From: Beijerinckiaceae bacterium
GTDB lineage: Bacteria > Pseudomonadota > Alphaproteobacteria > Rhizobiales > Beijerinckiaceae
Direction of reading: 5' to 3'
Assembly: GCA_947372795.1 (NCBI GenBank)
Contig: CANBVC010000004.1
Coordinates: forward strand, 1 to 35,189
DNA length: 35,189 nucleotides
In this document: in pieces, positions 19,971 to 30,262 of the stretch
Numbering within the stretch: position 1 is the stretch's first letter
Layout of the letters: each line of letters starts with the position of its first letter
Notes under the pieces: model-generated
The model's input: only the letters and a program-made list of their open reading frames with translations
Database searches by the model: none
What the model was told of the DNA's origin: nothing
Made by a program: the position numbers and the translations under genes

Positions 19971-20214
19971 GGTCGCTCGCCTGTGCAGTTAATGATGGCG
20001 CGCTGAGGCGGAATTGGCTAACAATGAGCGCAGGCGTGGCCCGCGTCTGTGTGGCGGCGCCGGACTGATCAGACCAACTGCCCTCGCGCACTTCAGCGAG
20101 GTGTGTTGGCTCCAACTTTGCATGACGGCTCGTAGAAGCCGTGGCGTGGTGGCGGGCCTTGCCCGTCGCCCAACTTCGCCGTTCAGTTGAACGGGTATAA
20201 AAAGGAAACAGAAA

Positions 20215-20466
20215 ATGGCGGCCGAACGCACGCAGAACCTTCAGGACACATTCCTCAACTATGTCCGCAAGAACAAGATCCCCCTCACGATCTTTCTCGT
20301 GAACGGTGTGAAGCTCCAGGGCGTTGTCAGCTGGTTCGACAATTTCTGCGTTCTGCTGCGTCGGGACGGCCATTCGCAGCTGGTCTACAAGCATGCCATC
20401 TCGACCATCATGCCCGGCGCACCGATCCAGATGTTTGAGTCTGAAGAGGCTGGCGACAAGCCCTGA
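20215..20466 (+). CDS. hfq: RNA chaperone Hfq
   Basis: [73 protein letters not shown] upstream. Confidence 0.98.
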   Translation: MAAERTQNLQDTFLNYVRKNKIPLTIFLVNGVKLQGVVSWFDNFCVLLRRDGHSQLVYKHAISTIMPGAPIQMFESEEAGDKP

Positions 20467-20486
20467 GCGAGGCTGATCGGAGTCGG

Positions 20487-21884
20487 ATGAGCAATACAGA
20501 CAGTAATTCCCCCGGTTTCGATCTCGAACGTCGTCGCGCTGAACATACCCATGTTCTCGTGGTTGGCCCATACCTCACTGAGCGGGCGCAGGCTCATGTG
20601 GGGGAGGGCGCCAGCGCGGGCTCTGCCTTGCGCTCCCCGCAAGCACGTCTCGATGAGGCCGCGGGCCTCACCTGCGCTATCGATCTGAATGTGAAGGGCG
20701 CGATTCACGCGCCCCTCAGCCAGATCCGACCCGCGACTTATCTTGGCAAAGGCAAGGTCGAGGAAGTCGCCGAAGTGGTGAAGGCGGAAGAGTGCGATCT
20801 CGTCATGATGGATTGCGCGCTATCTCCAGTGCAGCAACGAAATCTCGAAAAAGCTTTCGGCGCCAAGGTCATTGACCGCACCGGCCTCATTCTTGAAATT
20901 TTTGGACGCCGTGCGCGCACCCGCGAAGGTTCGCTGCAGGTCGAACTCGCCCATCTCGACTATCAAAAGTCGCGCCTCGTGCGGTCCTGGACCCATCTTG
21001 AACGCCAACGCGGCGGCTTCGGCTTTCTTGGCGGCCCCGGCGAAACCCAGATCGAAACCGACCGGCGCCTTATTCAGGAGCGCATGTCTCGTATCGAGCG
21101 CGACTTGGAGGCGGTCAAAAAGACGCGCGGCCTGCACAGGCGCAGCCGACAGGATGTGCCTTTTCCGGTCGTGGCGCTGGTTGGTTACACCAATGCTGGC
21201 AAGTCGACCCTCTTCAATCGCCTGACGCGAGCGGATGTGCTGGCGCAGGACATGCTCTTCGCGACGCTTGACCCGACCCTGCGCGCCCTTCGTCTGCCGC
21301 ATGGGGCGAAGGTGATGCTGTCAGATACGGTGGGCTTCATCTCGGACCTGCCGACCATGCTGGTAAGCGCCTTTCGCGCCACGCTGGAAGAGGTGATCGA
21401 GGCCGATGTGATTTTGCATGTGCGCGACATCTCCCATGAGGATACGGAGGCGCAAAGCGCTGACGTGTCGGCCATTCTCAATGACTTGGGCATAGGCGCA
21501 GCTGAGCAAAGGCGCATCATCGAGGTCTGGAACAAATCGGATCTGCTTGATCCGTCCCAGCAGGAACGTATCATCAACGCCGCCCGCAGGCCGGGGCCGG
21601 ACGCGCGCCAGCACATGGTCGTCTCAGCCGTAACCGGGCAGGGGATCGATGCGCTACTTCTGGCCATCGAAGAGCGTCTGGCGGAGGGGCGTCGCCTTTA
21701 CAGCCTGCGCCTTGAGCCAAGCGATGGCGAAGGGCTCGCCTGGATCTACGAAAATACGGAAGTGATGAGCCGCGTTTCCGATCATAAGGGGCGCCAGAGA
21801 TTGGTTGTGCGCGTATCGCCTGATCGCGCAGAGCGATTCACGCGTCGTTTCCCGGCCGCCAGCTTGAGTGACAAGACGTCTTGA
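20487..21884 (+). CDS. hflX: GTPase HflX
   Basis: GGFGFLGGPGETQIETDRRLI; G1 GYTNAGKSTLFNRLT; DTVGFISDLPTMLVSAFRATLEEV; follows hfq. Confidence 0.96.
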   Translation: MSNTDSNSPGFDLERRRAEHTHVLVVGPYLTERAQAHVGEGASAGSALRSPQARLDEAAGLTCAIDLNVKGAIHAPLSQIRPATYLGKGKVEEVAEVVKAEECDLVMMDCALSPVQQRNLEKAFGAKVIDRTGLILEIFGRRARTREGSLQVELAHLDYQKSRLVRSWTHLERQRGGFGFLGGPGETQIETDRRLIQERMSRIERDLEAVKKTRGLHRRSRQDVPFPVVALVGYTNAGKSTLFNRLTRADVLAQDMLFATLDPTLRALRLPHGAKVMLSDTVGFISDLPTMLVSAFRATLEEVIEADVILHVRDISHEDTEAQSADVSAILNDLGIGAAEQRRIIEVWNKSDLLDPSQQERIINAARRPGPDARQHMVVSAVTGQGIDALLLAIEERLAEGRRLYSLRLEPSDGEGLAWIYENTEVMSRVSDHKGRQRLVVRVSPDRAERFTRRFPAASLSDKTS

Positions 21885-21949
21885 ACAATTGGACCACCTG
21901 TAAAACAAATGGCCCCGCGCTGCCTTAACATCAGGCGATCCGATGCTTT

Positions 21950-22963
21950 TCAGGTCTCAGTGTCGATCTTCTCGCCATAGCGACGGCTTGGGCGCGCAAA
22001 GCCGCAGGACGCGCCATCGGTTTCCTTCACCTCGTCTTCCCAGGGCAATCGATAGCGGCCAACGACGAGGTCTTGCATATAGGTATAGGGGCAGTCCTGC
22101 GCCCCGCCTTCGACTGCGGTAAATCCCCGATGTCCGAACTGATAGATATTGTTCTCGACGCCCCAGTTAATGCGGGCCTCGCGCACAAGGTCGGGGCGCA
22201 CTTCCGCAGTGATGATCTCATCGACACGGCCTGTCGTCCCATGCGCGATAATAGAGCCGTCGAAATTGACGATCATGCCTTCGCCCATGGAATCGAAAGA
22301 TCCATCTGATCCGCACATGCAGACATTGGCGGTGACCATGAGGTTGCAGAAGGCGTTCGACTGGTTCGTGAAGCGCCATGCTTCGCGCACTGGCGCAGTA
22401 TAGCCGGCCGTACGGATCATGATTTCCGCGCCACGATAGGCGCATTCGCGCGCCATCTCGGGGAACATGCCATCATGGCAGATAATAAGCGCGATCTTCG
22501 CGCCTTTCGGCCCCTCGATGACGGGAATGCCTAGATCGCCGGGCTCCCAGGGCTCCACGGGCGTCCAGGGGTGCATCTTGCGATAATAGAGTTTCAATTC
22601 CCCCTTATCATCGATGATGATGCCGGAATTGTAGGGGTTGCCGTGGGGATTGAACTCCATGATGGAGAAACAGCCCCAGATCTTGTTGTCGATGCAGGCC
22701 TGCTTGAACGCCTGAACTTCGGGCCCATCGAGGCTGCACATAATCTGTGGGTTCATGTCCATTGACAGGCCATGCAGAGCATATTCGGGGAAAACGACCA
22801 GATCCATGGTCGCGAGATTGCGCCGCGCCTTGGCGACCATGTCGACAATGCGCTGGGTCTGACGCGCAAGATCATCGCTCGTGACAACCGTCGGGAGCTG
22901 AAGTTGTACGAGGCCGATCACGACCCCGTTCGGTGACTTGTTCAATCCGCCCAGTCCATTCAT
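21950..22963 (-). CDS. amiF: Formamidase / aliphatic amidase (nitrilase superfamily)
   Basis: Glu-Lys-Cys triad contexts VVFPEYALHG, YYRKMHPW, ALIICHDGMFPE; ATG at 22963 (MNGLGGLNKSPNGVVIGLVQLQLP) with AGGGG upstream, not the longer ORF start 23215. Confidence 0.9.
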   Translation of the reverse strand: MNGLGGLNKSPNGVVIGLVQLQLPTVVTSDDLARQTQRIVDMVAKARRNLATMDLVVFPEYALHGLSMDMNPQIMCSLDGPEVQAFKQACIDNKIWGCFSIMEFNPHGNPYNSGIIIDDKGELKLYYRKMHPWTPVEPWEPGDLGIPVIEGPKGAKIALIICHDGMFPEMARECAYRGAEIMIRTAGYTAPVREAWRFTNQSNAFCNLMVTANVCMCGSDGSFDSMGEGMIVNFDGSIIAHGTTGRVDEIITAEVRPDLVREARINWGVENNIYQFGHRGFTAVEGGAQDCPYTYMQDLVVGRYRLPWEDEVKETDGASCGFARPSRRYGEKIDTET

Positions 22964-23048
22964 GCTGCAACCCCTGGTTCTTATGGGGAAGACGAAGCAA
23001 AGACCGCGCCAGAAAATAGGCGGGGCGGCATGGAGGTGGGTTGAGTGA

Positions 23049-23879
23049 TCAGCCTTCTGTGGATTTCGCCTCGTTCCACAGCGCGTCCATTTCTTCCAGC
23101 GACGCCTCTCCCATGGCCCGGCCCGCAGTCTCCAGGCTCGCTTCAATATAAGCAAAGCGGCGTTCGAATTTTGCGTTGGTGCTGCGCAGCGCGGCCTCGG
23201 GGTCGGCGTCCACATGGCGAGCGAGATTGGCGACAGCGAAAAGCAAATCGCCGACTTCGCCAGCGACCTCGGCTTTGGATGCGCCAGCGTCCATGGCGGC
23301 CCTGATTTCCTGCGCCTCCTCTTCGATCTTGGCGAGGACTAGACGGGCGTCGTTCCAGTCGAAGCCGACGGTCGATGCCTTGGCCTGAAGTTTCACCGCG
23401 CGTGTCAGGCCGGGCAGGGTGGTGGGTATACCACCCAGAAGGCCCTTCGCCTCGAGTTCTGGCGCCAGACCCGCTGCCGCGCGCGTGGCCGCCCGCAGCG
23501 CTTTTTCCTCGACCTTGATGGAGCCCCAGAGCGCCTTCACCTGCGCCGGCTCAAGATCCTGTGCGTCGCCAAAGACATGGGGGTGCCGGCGTATCATCTT
23601 TGAGACGATGGCCTCGACGACATCCGTAAATGAAAAATGGCCTGCCTCCTCGGCGATCCTTGCGTGGAACACCACCTGAAGCAGCAAGTCGCCAAGCTCA
23701 TCCCTAAGATCCGCCAGATCGCCCCGCTCAATGGCGTCAACGACCTCATAGGCTTCTTCGATCGTATAGGGCGCGATGGTCTCAAACGTCTGCTCAAGAT
23801 CCCAGGGGCAACCTGTTCCGGGCGTGCGCAGCTCGCGCATGATCGTGAGGAGCGTGGCGAGATCTCGGGGGGAGGTCAT
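23049..23879 (-). CDS. mazG: Nucleoside triphosphate pyrophosphohydrolase MazG
   Basis: LRTPGTGCPWDLEQTFETIAPYTIEEAYEVVDAIERGDLADLRDELGDLLLQVVFHA; second MazG half AEVAGEVGDLLFAVANLARH. Confidence 0.95.
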   Translation of the reverse strand: MTSPRDLATLLTIMRELRTPGTGCPWDLEQTFETIAPYTIEEAYEVVDAIERGDLADLRDELGDLLLQVVFHARIAEEAGHFSFTDVVEAIVSKMIRRHPHVFGDAQDLEPAQVKALWGSIKVEEKALRAATRAAAGLAPELEAKGLLGGIPTTLPGLTRAVKLQAKASTVGFDWNDARLVLAKIEEEAQEIRAAMDAGASKAEVAGEVGDLLFAVANLARHVDADPEAALRSTNAKFERRFAYIEASLETAGRAMGEASLEEMDALWNEAKSTEG

Positions 23880-23897
23880 AACGGAGGCGCCTTTGGC

Positions 23898-23932
23898 TTA
23901 GGGCAGGGCTTTGAGGGTTAGGGCAGGGCTTT
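23898..23932. repeat. Short direct repeat between the csp terminator and mazG
   Basis: TTAGGGCAGGGCTTT at 23898-23912 and 23918-23932 (period 20). Confidence 0.8.
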
Positions 23933-23937
23933 AAGCA

Positions 23938-23969
23938 CAAAAAAAGGCGGCGAAAAAATCGCCGCCTTT
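23938..23969 (-). terminator. Rho-independent terminator of the double cold-shock gene
   Basis: Minus strand: AAAGGCGGCGA-TTTTT-TCGCCGCCTTT followed by TTTT; 11-bp perfect stem 23943-23969. Confidence 0.88.
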
Positions 23970-23990
23970 AAAACTATATGCAGCTCTGGA

Positions 23991-24743
23991 TCATCCCAGC
24001 GATATCGAAACCGCTTCACGACCCTTGGGGGTGTCGACAACGCGCATGAGAACGGCCTGGCTCTCGACCAGAGACGCAATGCCGGCCGGACGCAGGACGG
24101 ATATATGTACGAACACATCCTTGCCGCCGTCATCGCTCGCCACGAAGCCAAAGCCCTTAGTCTCGTCGAACCACTTGACCTTGCCGCTGACCTCAATGGC
24201 AGTCGAGGGGTCGGGCGCACGACGGGGTGCACGCGAACCGCCGCCAAAGCCGCCGCCGCTTCCACCACCACCAAAGCCACCACCGCCGCCGCCGAAGCCG
24301 CCGCCAGCGCCACCGAATCCACCGCCGCCGCCGCCTTCAAAGCGGGGACGGGGCTCCTGCGCCGTCGAGGTATCGACCTCAAGCACGCGAGACACCTGAG
24401 CGCCCTTCATGCCTTGGGTGACGAGCACCTTCATCTTTGAGCCGGGGGGAACGGATTCATAACCAGCGGACTGAAGAGCGCCGATATGAAGGAACGCGTC
24501 GCCAGTGCCATTGCCCAGTTCGACAAAGCCGAAGCCCTTGTCGCCCTTGAACCATTTCACGGTGGCGTCGATCGAGCCGGGAGTTGGGCCTGCCATGGGA
24601 GGCGGCGCCATGCCACCAGCGGGGCTATCAAAGCCGCCACCGAAGGGCTGACGTACGACGCGATTGCGGGGCTCATAACCTGACGGCCCGTCATCATCAT
24701 CAAAGCCCCGCTTGCGGGGCCGAAAATCCTTGCCTTTGCTCAT
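23991..24743 (-). CDS. Two-domain cold-shock (CSD) protein with Gly-rich linker
   Basis: CSD1 [34 protein letters not shown]2 [31 protein letters not shown], separated by [36 protein letters not shown] at 24743 ([13 protein letters not shown]). Confidence 0.93.
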   Translation of the reverse strand: MSKGKDFRPRKRGFDDDDGPSGYEPRNRVVRQPFGGGFDSPAGGMAPPPMAGPTPGSIDATVKWFKGDKGFGFVELGNGTGDAFLHIGALQSAGYESVPPGSKMKVLVTQGMKGAQVSRVLEVDTSTAQEPRPRFEGGGGGGFGGAGGGFGGGGGGFGGGGSGGGFGGGSRAPRRAPDPSTAIEVSGKVKWFDETKGFGFVASDDGGKDVFVHISVLRPAGIASLVESQAVLMRVVDTPKGREAVSISLG

Positions 24744-25311
24744 GCCACCTAGTCTCCGCCGACCATTCTTCGCTCCGCCCAACGCTTGCGTTTTCTTCTG
24801 CAAACGCTAATGGCCGGAGCAGCACCCCCGTCCGTAGCCCAGTCCTGATATCGTGCCAGCGAAGGCCGCAATTAGGTTCTGCCGTCAGTTTGTGTCCGCT
24901 CCTGCCATCAATGTAGCAGCAAAGCAACGCTCTTGGCTACTTCAATCCTTCATTTGGACGATAAAAACATTCACATCCAACTGGCGGCCATCACCAAAGG
25001 CCCTTGTAGGCGATCGAAGGCGGGAACTAGACGATAAAATCCAACCTTGTCAGTGCGTCCGCTGCAGCTCAGGCGGGCAGCCAAGCGTCGCGCGTCGTGC
25101 TGGCTGAACATGCGAAGTACGCCGCAGCGCGATCGCAAGGATGTGCTTGAGTTGCCACAGCCGAGGCCGCTTACGATTCCGGGGCGATTTCGAATCTGAC
25201 TGCGCCCGGCGCGGCTTCGGGTGGCGGGGAGGCTGGACTAGGTTGGCGGGATCCTTGATTCGCATAATCAATATTATGGAACCTAAATCCATATCCAGAT
25301 ATGGTGGGGCG

Positions 25312-26106
25312 TCAGCACTCTATCCGCATCATGTCGTAAGCCGGCGCTACATGCGGCGGCAATTCGGATGCGAGCATGGCGTAATCAACCTCTGTTGAGA
25401 GATTGGTCAGGATGGCGCGCTTTGGACGCAGCATCTTGATCATCTCAAGCGCTTCGCTCAGGCAGAAATGCGTGGGATGGCTCGTGTAGCGCAGCGCGTC
25501 GATGATCCAGAGGTCGAGACCTTCCAGATGCTGGAATGTCTCAGGGAAAATCGTTTTTACATCAGGCGTATATGCGACGTTTCCGAACCTGAATCCCAAG
25601 GATTCTATCTCGCCGTGGTCAAGCCTCAATGGCATGGCCTCCAGCACGCCGCCAGCGCCTTCAATATGGCATTCTTTGCCCGCGCGCAGCCTGTGCTCGC
25701 GCAGCAGCGGCGGATATTGGCTGCCCTCCGGCGTCTGGAAAATATAGCCAAACGAGCGCCGCAGCGACTGGGACGTCTGCTCATCCATGTGAATGTCGAG
25801 CATCCGGCGCTGGTGCAGAACCAGCGGCCGCACGTCGTCGATGCCATTTGTATGGTCGGCGTGCGGATGGGTCATCAGGATTGCGTCGAGATGTTCGACG
25901 CGCGCCTCGATTAATTGTTCGCGCAAGTCCGGCGACGTGTCGACAAGGACCCGCGTCACGCCATCCGGCCCAGTCTGTTCGACCAGAATCGAGCAGCGTC
26001 GGCGTCGGTTGCGCGGATTAGCGGGATCGCACACGCCCCAGCCCTGGGCCACGCGCGGCACGCCGCCCGATGAGCCGCAGCCGAGGATGACAATCGACAG
26101 GCTCAT
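25312..26106 (-). CDS. MBL-fold metallo-hydrolase (PhnP-like)
   Basis: ILGCGSSGGVPR, LMTHPHADHTNGIDDVRPL, C-terminal AILTNLSTEVDYAML. Confidence 0.9.
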   Translation of the reverse strand: MSLSIVILGCGSSGGVPRVAQGWGVCDPANPRNRRRRCSILVEQTGPDGVTRVLVDTSPDLREQLIEARVEHLDAILMTHPHADHTNGIDDVRPLVLHQRRMLDIHMDEQTSQSLRRSFGYIFQTPEGSQYPPLLREHRLRAGKECHIEGAGGVLEAMPLRLDHGEIESLGFRFGNVAYTPDVKTIFPETFQHLEGLDLWIIDALRYTSHPTHFCLSEALEMIKMLRPKRAILTNLSTEVDYAMLASELPPHVAPAYDMMRIEC

Positions 26107-26888
26107 GTGAGGACCATCGGCATTTTATTAAAAATTCTCAGAACGTTGGCGGTTGTTTTTTCGACGATTTCTGAGAATTGAACGCCTTTCGCCTCCGCAA
26201 GAACCCGAGCCGTTTCGGCTACGAATGAGGGTTCATTCCGCTTGCCGCGATGTGGAACCGGCGCAAGAAATGGCGCATCGGTCTCCACCAGCAAACGATC
26301 GAGCGGTATATCGCGAACGAGATCGCGAAGCTCCTGCGAGTTCTTGAAGGTCAGGACGCCTGAAAAGGACACGTAGAGTCCGAGCTCCAGCCCCGTCATG
26401 GCGAGGTCGCGGCTGGATGTGAAGCAATGGAGCAGGGCGGTGAAAGCCCCCTTCCCCATCTCTTCTCTCAGAATGCGCGCCATGTCTTCGTCCGCGTCGC
26501 GCGAATGGATCACCAGCGGCATGCCGGTGCGGCGCGCCGCCTCAATATGACGGCGGAACACCGTCTCGGCTACATCGCGCGGGCTTTTGTCGTAGTGATA
26601 ATCAAGCCCGGCTTCGCCAATCGCCACACAGCGCGGGTGGCTCGCCAGCGTCACCAGTTCCTCGACCGAAACATCGGGCTCCTCATGGGCCTGATGCGGA
26701 TGTGTCCCGACCGAAAACCAGACTTCTTGATGAGCCTCGGCGATGGCGCGGTAGGTGTCGTATTTCGCCACGCGGGTGGAGATCGTGATCATTCGCCCAA
26801 CGCCAGCCGCCTTGGCGCGCGCGATTACGGCCGGAAGTTCGACTGCGAATTCAGGAAAGTCGAGATGGCAATGCGAGTCGATCAGCAT
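26103..26888 (-). CDS. tatD: TatD-family metal-dependent hydrolase
   Basis: [70 protein letters not shown]. Confidence 0.95.
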   Translation of the reverse strand: MLIDSHCHLDFPEFAVELPAVIARAKAAGVGRMITISTRVAKYDTYRAIAEAHQEVWFSVGTHPHQAHEEPDVSVEELVTLASHPRCVAIGEAGLDYHYDKSPRDVAETVFRRHIEAARRTGMPLVIHSRDADEDMARILREEMGKGAFTALLHCFTSSRDLAMTGLELGLYVSFSGVLTFKNSQELRDLVRDIPLDRLLVETDAPFLAPVPHRGKRNEPSFVAETARVLAEAKGVQFSEIVEKTTANVLRIFNKMPMVLT

Positions 26889-28456
26889 CAGGGCTTGGCG
26901 GGGGCGGAGCCCCCCTCCTCTGCTTCGACATAGCGCGGGAAGATGGGACCCGGCGCTGGCAAGGCTGCGCCTGCGACGAGCCGACCAGCTGCGCCCACAT
27001 GGGCGAAGGCGCGCGCTTCTGCGGAGACGCCAAGAAGGTCAAGCAGTTTCGCAGCCGCTGTCGGCACGACAGGCTGGGCAAGGATCGCGACGTTACGCAA
27101 GGTTTCGGCGGTCACATAGAGCACGGTGTCACGACGCGCGGGATCGGTCTTGGTGAGGCGCCAAGGCTCCTCGGAGGCGAAATAGCGGTTGGCTTCGGCC
27201 ACCACGCGCCAGATATCGGCGAGCATCGTGTGCAGCGCGAAGTCGTGCATCGCCGCGCGCGCCTTGTGCGCGAGCGCATCGGCCTCAGCCAGCATGGCCT
27301 TGTCGGCGTCAGTGAAGGCGCCAGCCGTCGGAACGATGCCGCCACAGTTCTTGGCGATCATGGAGAGCGAGCGCTGGGCCAGATTGCCAAGGTCGTTGGC
27401 GAGGTCGGCGTTGATGCGCATGACGATGGCTTCATGCGAATAGTTGCCGTCCTGACCGAAGGGCACCTCGCGCAAGAAGAAATAGCGCATCTGGTCGACG
27501 CCATAATGCTCAGCCATGGTGAAGGGGTCGATGACATTGCCGACCGACTTCGACATTTTCTCCCCGCGATTGAACAGGAAGCCATGCACCACGATCTGCT
27601 TGGGCACAGGCAGGCCAGCCGACATGAGGAATGCGGGCCAGAAGATCGCATGGAAGCGCGTGATGTCTTTGCCGATCACATGGACGTCGGCGGGCCAGTA
27701 TTCGGCGCGCGGCGCATCGGCGTCGGGGAAGCCGGTCGCAGTGATGTAATTCGTCAGGGCGTCGACCCAGACATACATGACATGGCGATCGTCGCCCGGC
27801 ACGGGCACGCCCCAGTTGAAGGTCGAACGACTGATCGACAGGTCGGTCAGGCCGCGCTCCACGAAGGCGACGATCTCGTTGCGGTATTTGTCGGGAACGA
27901 TGAAATCCGCATGGTCGCGGTAATAGGCCAGCAGCTTATCCTGATAGGCGGAGAGGCGGAAATAATAGCTTTCCTCCTCCACCCATTCGACCGGCGCGCC
28001 GGTGGGGGCGTAGTTCTTGCCGTCCTGCCCCTTGGTCAGCTCGGCCTCGTCGAAGAAGGCTTCGTCGCGCACCGAGTACCAGCCGGGATATTTGGACAGG
28101 TAGATGTCGCCATTGGCGGCCATGCGGCGCCACATTTCCTGACTGGCGGCGTAGTGACGCTCCTGCGTTGTGCGCACGATGTCGTCGGCGCGCGCGTTCA
28201 GCACGTCGCCCATGCGCTCGAACTGGGCGGCGGTGCGGTCCGCGAGCTGGCGTGGCGTAATCCCGTCGCGGGCCGCAGTCTGCTGCATCTTCTGCCCATG
28301 CTCGTCCATGCCGGTGACGAAGAGCACGTCGCGCCCGTCGAGCCGCATGAAGCGCTGAATGGCGTCGGTGGCGATGCGCTCATAGGCGTGGCCGATATGG
28401 GGCGCGCCATTGGCGTAGGGGATGGCTGTGGTGATGTAAAAACGGCTGCTGGCCAT
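26888..28456 (-). CDS. metG: Methionyl-tRNA synthetase
   Basis: [43 protein letters not shown] (KMSKS); ATG at 28456. Confidence 0.97.
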   Translation of the reverse strand: MASSRFYITTAIPYANGAPHIGHAYERIATDAIQRFMRLDGRDVLFVTGMDEHGQKMQQTAARDGITPRQLADRTAAQFERMGDVLNARADDIVRTTQERHYAASQEMWRRMAANGDIYLSKYPGWYSVRDEAFFDEAELTKGQDGKNYAPTGAPVEWVEEESYYFRLSAYQDKLLAYYRDHADFIVPDKYRNEIVAFVERGLTDLSISRSTFNWGVPVPGDDRHVMYVWVDALTNYITATGFPDADAPRAEYWPADVHVIGKDITRFHAIFWPAFLMSAGLPVPKQIVVHGFLFNRGEKMSKSVGNVIDPFTMAEHYGVDQMRYFFLREVPFGQDGNYSHEAIVMRINADLANDLGNLAQRSLSMIAKNCGGIVPTAGAFTDADKAMLAEADALAHKARAAMHDFALHTMLADIWRVVAEANRYFASEEPWRLTKTDPARRDTVLYVTAETLRNVAILAQPVVPTAAAKLLDLLGVSAEARAFAHVGAAGRLVAGAALPAPGPIFPRYVEAEEGGSAPAKP

Positions 28457-28502
28457 GGAACTTCCAGATTGCGGAGCCCAGCGTCCTGCCGCTTGGCTCT
28501 GT

Positions 28503-29588
28503 TCAGGATCTGGCGGCGCGCACCGCGCTCGCAAGATCGGCGAAAATCGATAGGACGAGCGGGCGTTTGTCGAGGTTCAGGGCCTCGGCTTCGCGAACCG
28601 CATCTGCGACTTTCTCCCATACCTCGGCATAGGGCGCAAGGCGACCTGCCCTTTCGCCAGCCGCCGCGCCCGCGCGGACCTGCGCATTCAGCCAATCAAA
28701 CAGGGCGGTGATGACCGACTCGAAATCATCGACGGCTGCGGAGCCCGCGATACGGTCGCCGAGACGATGCACACCCTGCCAGTCCACTTGCGGAAGACGC
28801 GCCAGAAGCCCTTCGACGGATTCCCCAAGCTCCATCCGATCCCGGTCAAGAAAGCGCAGGGCCTGCCGAACCGAGCCCCCTGCCCGCCTCGCAGCCGCTT
28901 CGACCTCCGGTCCAAGGCTCGACCATGGCTCGCCGAGCGCCATAACGGCCTGCGAGACCTCGTTCTCGCTCAGCGGATTGAGTTGCAGCATCCGCGCCCG
29001 CGAACGGATCGTGGGCAGGATTCGGGCGGGCCTGTGAGACACGATCAGGAACAGCGAGCGCGGCGGCGGCTCTTCCATCACCTTCAGCAGGGCGTTGGCG
29101 CCTGAGCGGTTAAGGTCCTCGGCGCAATCTACGATACAGATGCGCCAGCCACCTTCCCCGGCAGCGTGGTGAAACATCTCCAGCGCATGACGCACATCGT
29201 CCATGCGGATTTCTGTGAAGTGCTTTTTGGTCTTCTCGTTCCACTCGCGCCGCAGAAGGGCGAGGTCGCCGAGCGACATGGAATCAATGCGATGGGCGGC
29301 GGGATGGTCGGGCGAGACCGAAAGATCGCGCGCTTGCGCCACCGCCGGGCTGTCATGCCGAGGATTGGCGAAAATGAACCGCGCGAAACGCCAGGCGAGC
29401 GTCGCCTTGCCGACCCCCTCCTCGCCGCCGATAATCCAGGCCTGTTGCAGCCGGCCGGCGCGATAGGCCCCCAGCAATTCCTGTTCGGCGGCGCCATGGC
29501 CGAAAAGCAGATGGTTGTGACGGGGATGGGGCGCATCCTCGACGCAATCGCTTTCGGGCACGCCCTCGTCGGCGCTGCGTTTTTTCAT
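28503..29588 (-). CDS. holB: DNA polymerase III subunit delta'
   Basis: [79 protein letters not shown]. Confidence 0.95.
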   Translation of the reverse strand: MKKRSADEGVPESDCVEDAPHPRHNHLLFGHGAAEQELLGAYRAGRLQQAWIIGGEEGVGKATLAWRFARFIFANPRHDSPAVAQARDLSVSPDHPAAHRIDSMSLGDLALLRREWNEKTKKHFTEIRMDDVRHALEMFHHAAGEGGWRICIVDCAEDLNRSGANALLKVMEEPPPRSLFLIVSHRPARILPTIRSRARMLQLNPLSENEVSQAVMALGEPWSSLGPEVEAAARRAGGSVRQALRFLDRDRMELGESVEGLLARLPQVDWQGVHRLGDRIAGSAAVDDFESVITALFDWLNAQVRAGAAAGERAGRLAPYAEVWEKVADAVREAEALNLDKRPLVLSIFADLASAVRAARS

Positions 29589-30262
29589 GAAGTGGCTGCC
29601 TTTTGGGCGATTGGCCCGAGCCGGTCCTCGACGGCGGCCCAGATCGAAGCCGCGACCTCTTCAGGTCCCTGCGCAGCATCTACGACACGGCAGCGCCCGG
29701 GCTCAGCGCGGGCGATGGCGAGGAAGGCTGAGCGCAGGCCCTCGTGATAAGCGAGCCCCTCCGCCTCGAAGCGATCCACGGCGCCATCCGCGCGCCGGGC
29801 TGCGGCGCGGGCGAGGCCTGTCTTGGCCGGAAGATCGAGCATCAGCGTCAGGTCTGGTCCACGATCGCGGACCGCGATCTCCTCCATGGCCTCAATCAAT
29901 TTCGGGTCCACCTTGCCAAGCGCGCCCTGATAGACGCGGGTCGAATCAGTGAAGCGATCGCAGACGACGAAAGCGCCGCGCGCCAGGGCGGGCATGATGG
30001 TCTGGGCCATATGAACAATGCGGGCGGCGGTGAAGAGCACCGTTTCGGCGGAAGGACCCAGAGGCGCAGCGACGCCGGAGAGAATCACTTCGCGCAAAGC
30101 CTCAGCCACAGGCGATCCGCCGGGCTCGCGCGTCACGACGCATTCATGGCCAAGGCTGCGCAGGCGTTCGGCCAGCAGCCGCGCTTGCGTTGATTTGCCC
30201 GCGCCCTCCCCGCCCTCCAGCGTGATGAACCGGCCGGGCCTTGGTGTGGTGTCGGCGCTCAT
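29585..30262 (-). CDS. tmk: Thymidylate kinase
   Basis: FITLEGGEGAGKSTQARLLAERL; VVCDRFTDSTRVYQG. Confidence 0.97.
   Translation of the reverse strand: MSADTTPRPGRFITLEGGEGAGKSTQARLLAERLRSLGHECVVTREPGGSPVAEALREVILSGVAAPLGPSAETVLFTAARIVHMAQTIMPALARGAFVVCDRFTDSTRVYQGALGKVDPKLIEAMEEIAVRDRGPDLTLMLDLPAKTGLARAAARRADGAVDRFEAEGLAYHEGLRSAFLAIARAEPGRCRVVDAAQGPEEVAASIWAAVEDRLGPIAQKAATS

Noticed and set aside
24025-24421. Pro/His-rich plus-strand ORFs across the csp linker and GCC repeats as a possible CRISPR-like repeat
   Set aside because: Explained by the Gly-codon linker of the minus-strand cold-shock protein; no spacer structure
24853-25398. Small plus-strand ORFs in the gap between csp and the MBL gene
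   Set aside because: Odd composition, no RBS or recognisable motif; treated as noncoding
26999-28711. 570-aa plus-strand ORF antisense to metG
   Set aside because: Lies opposite a clear metG; His/Arg/Val/Gly-rich translation without recognisable domains; long antisense ORFs are expected in GC-rich genomes
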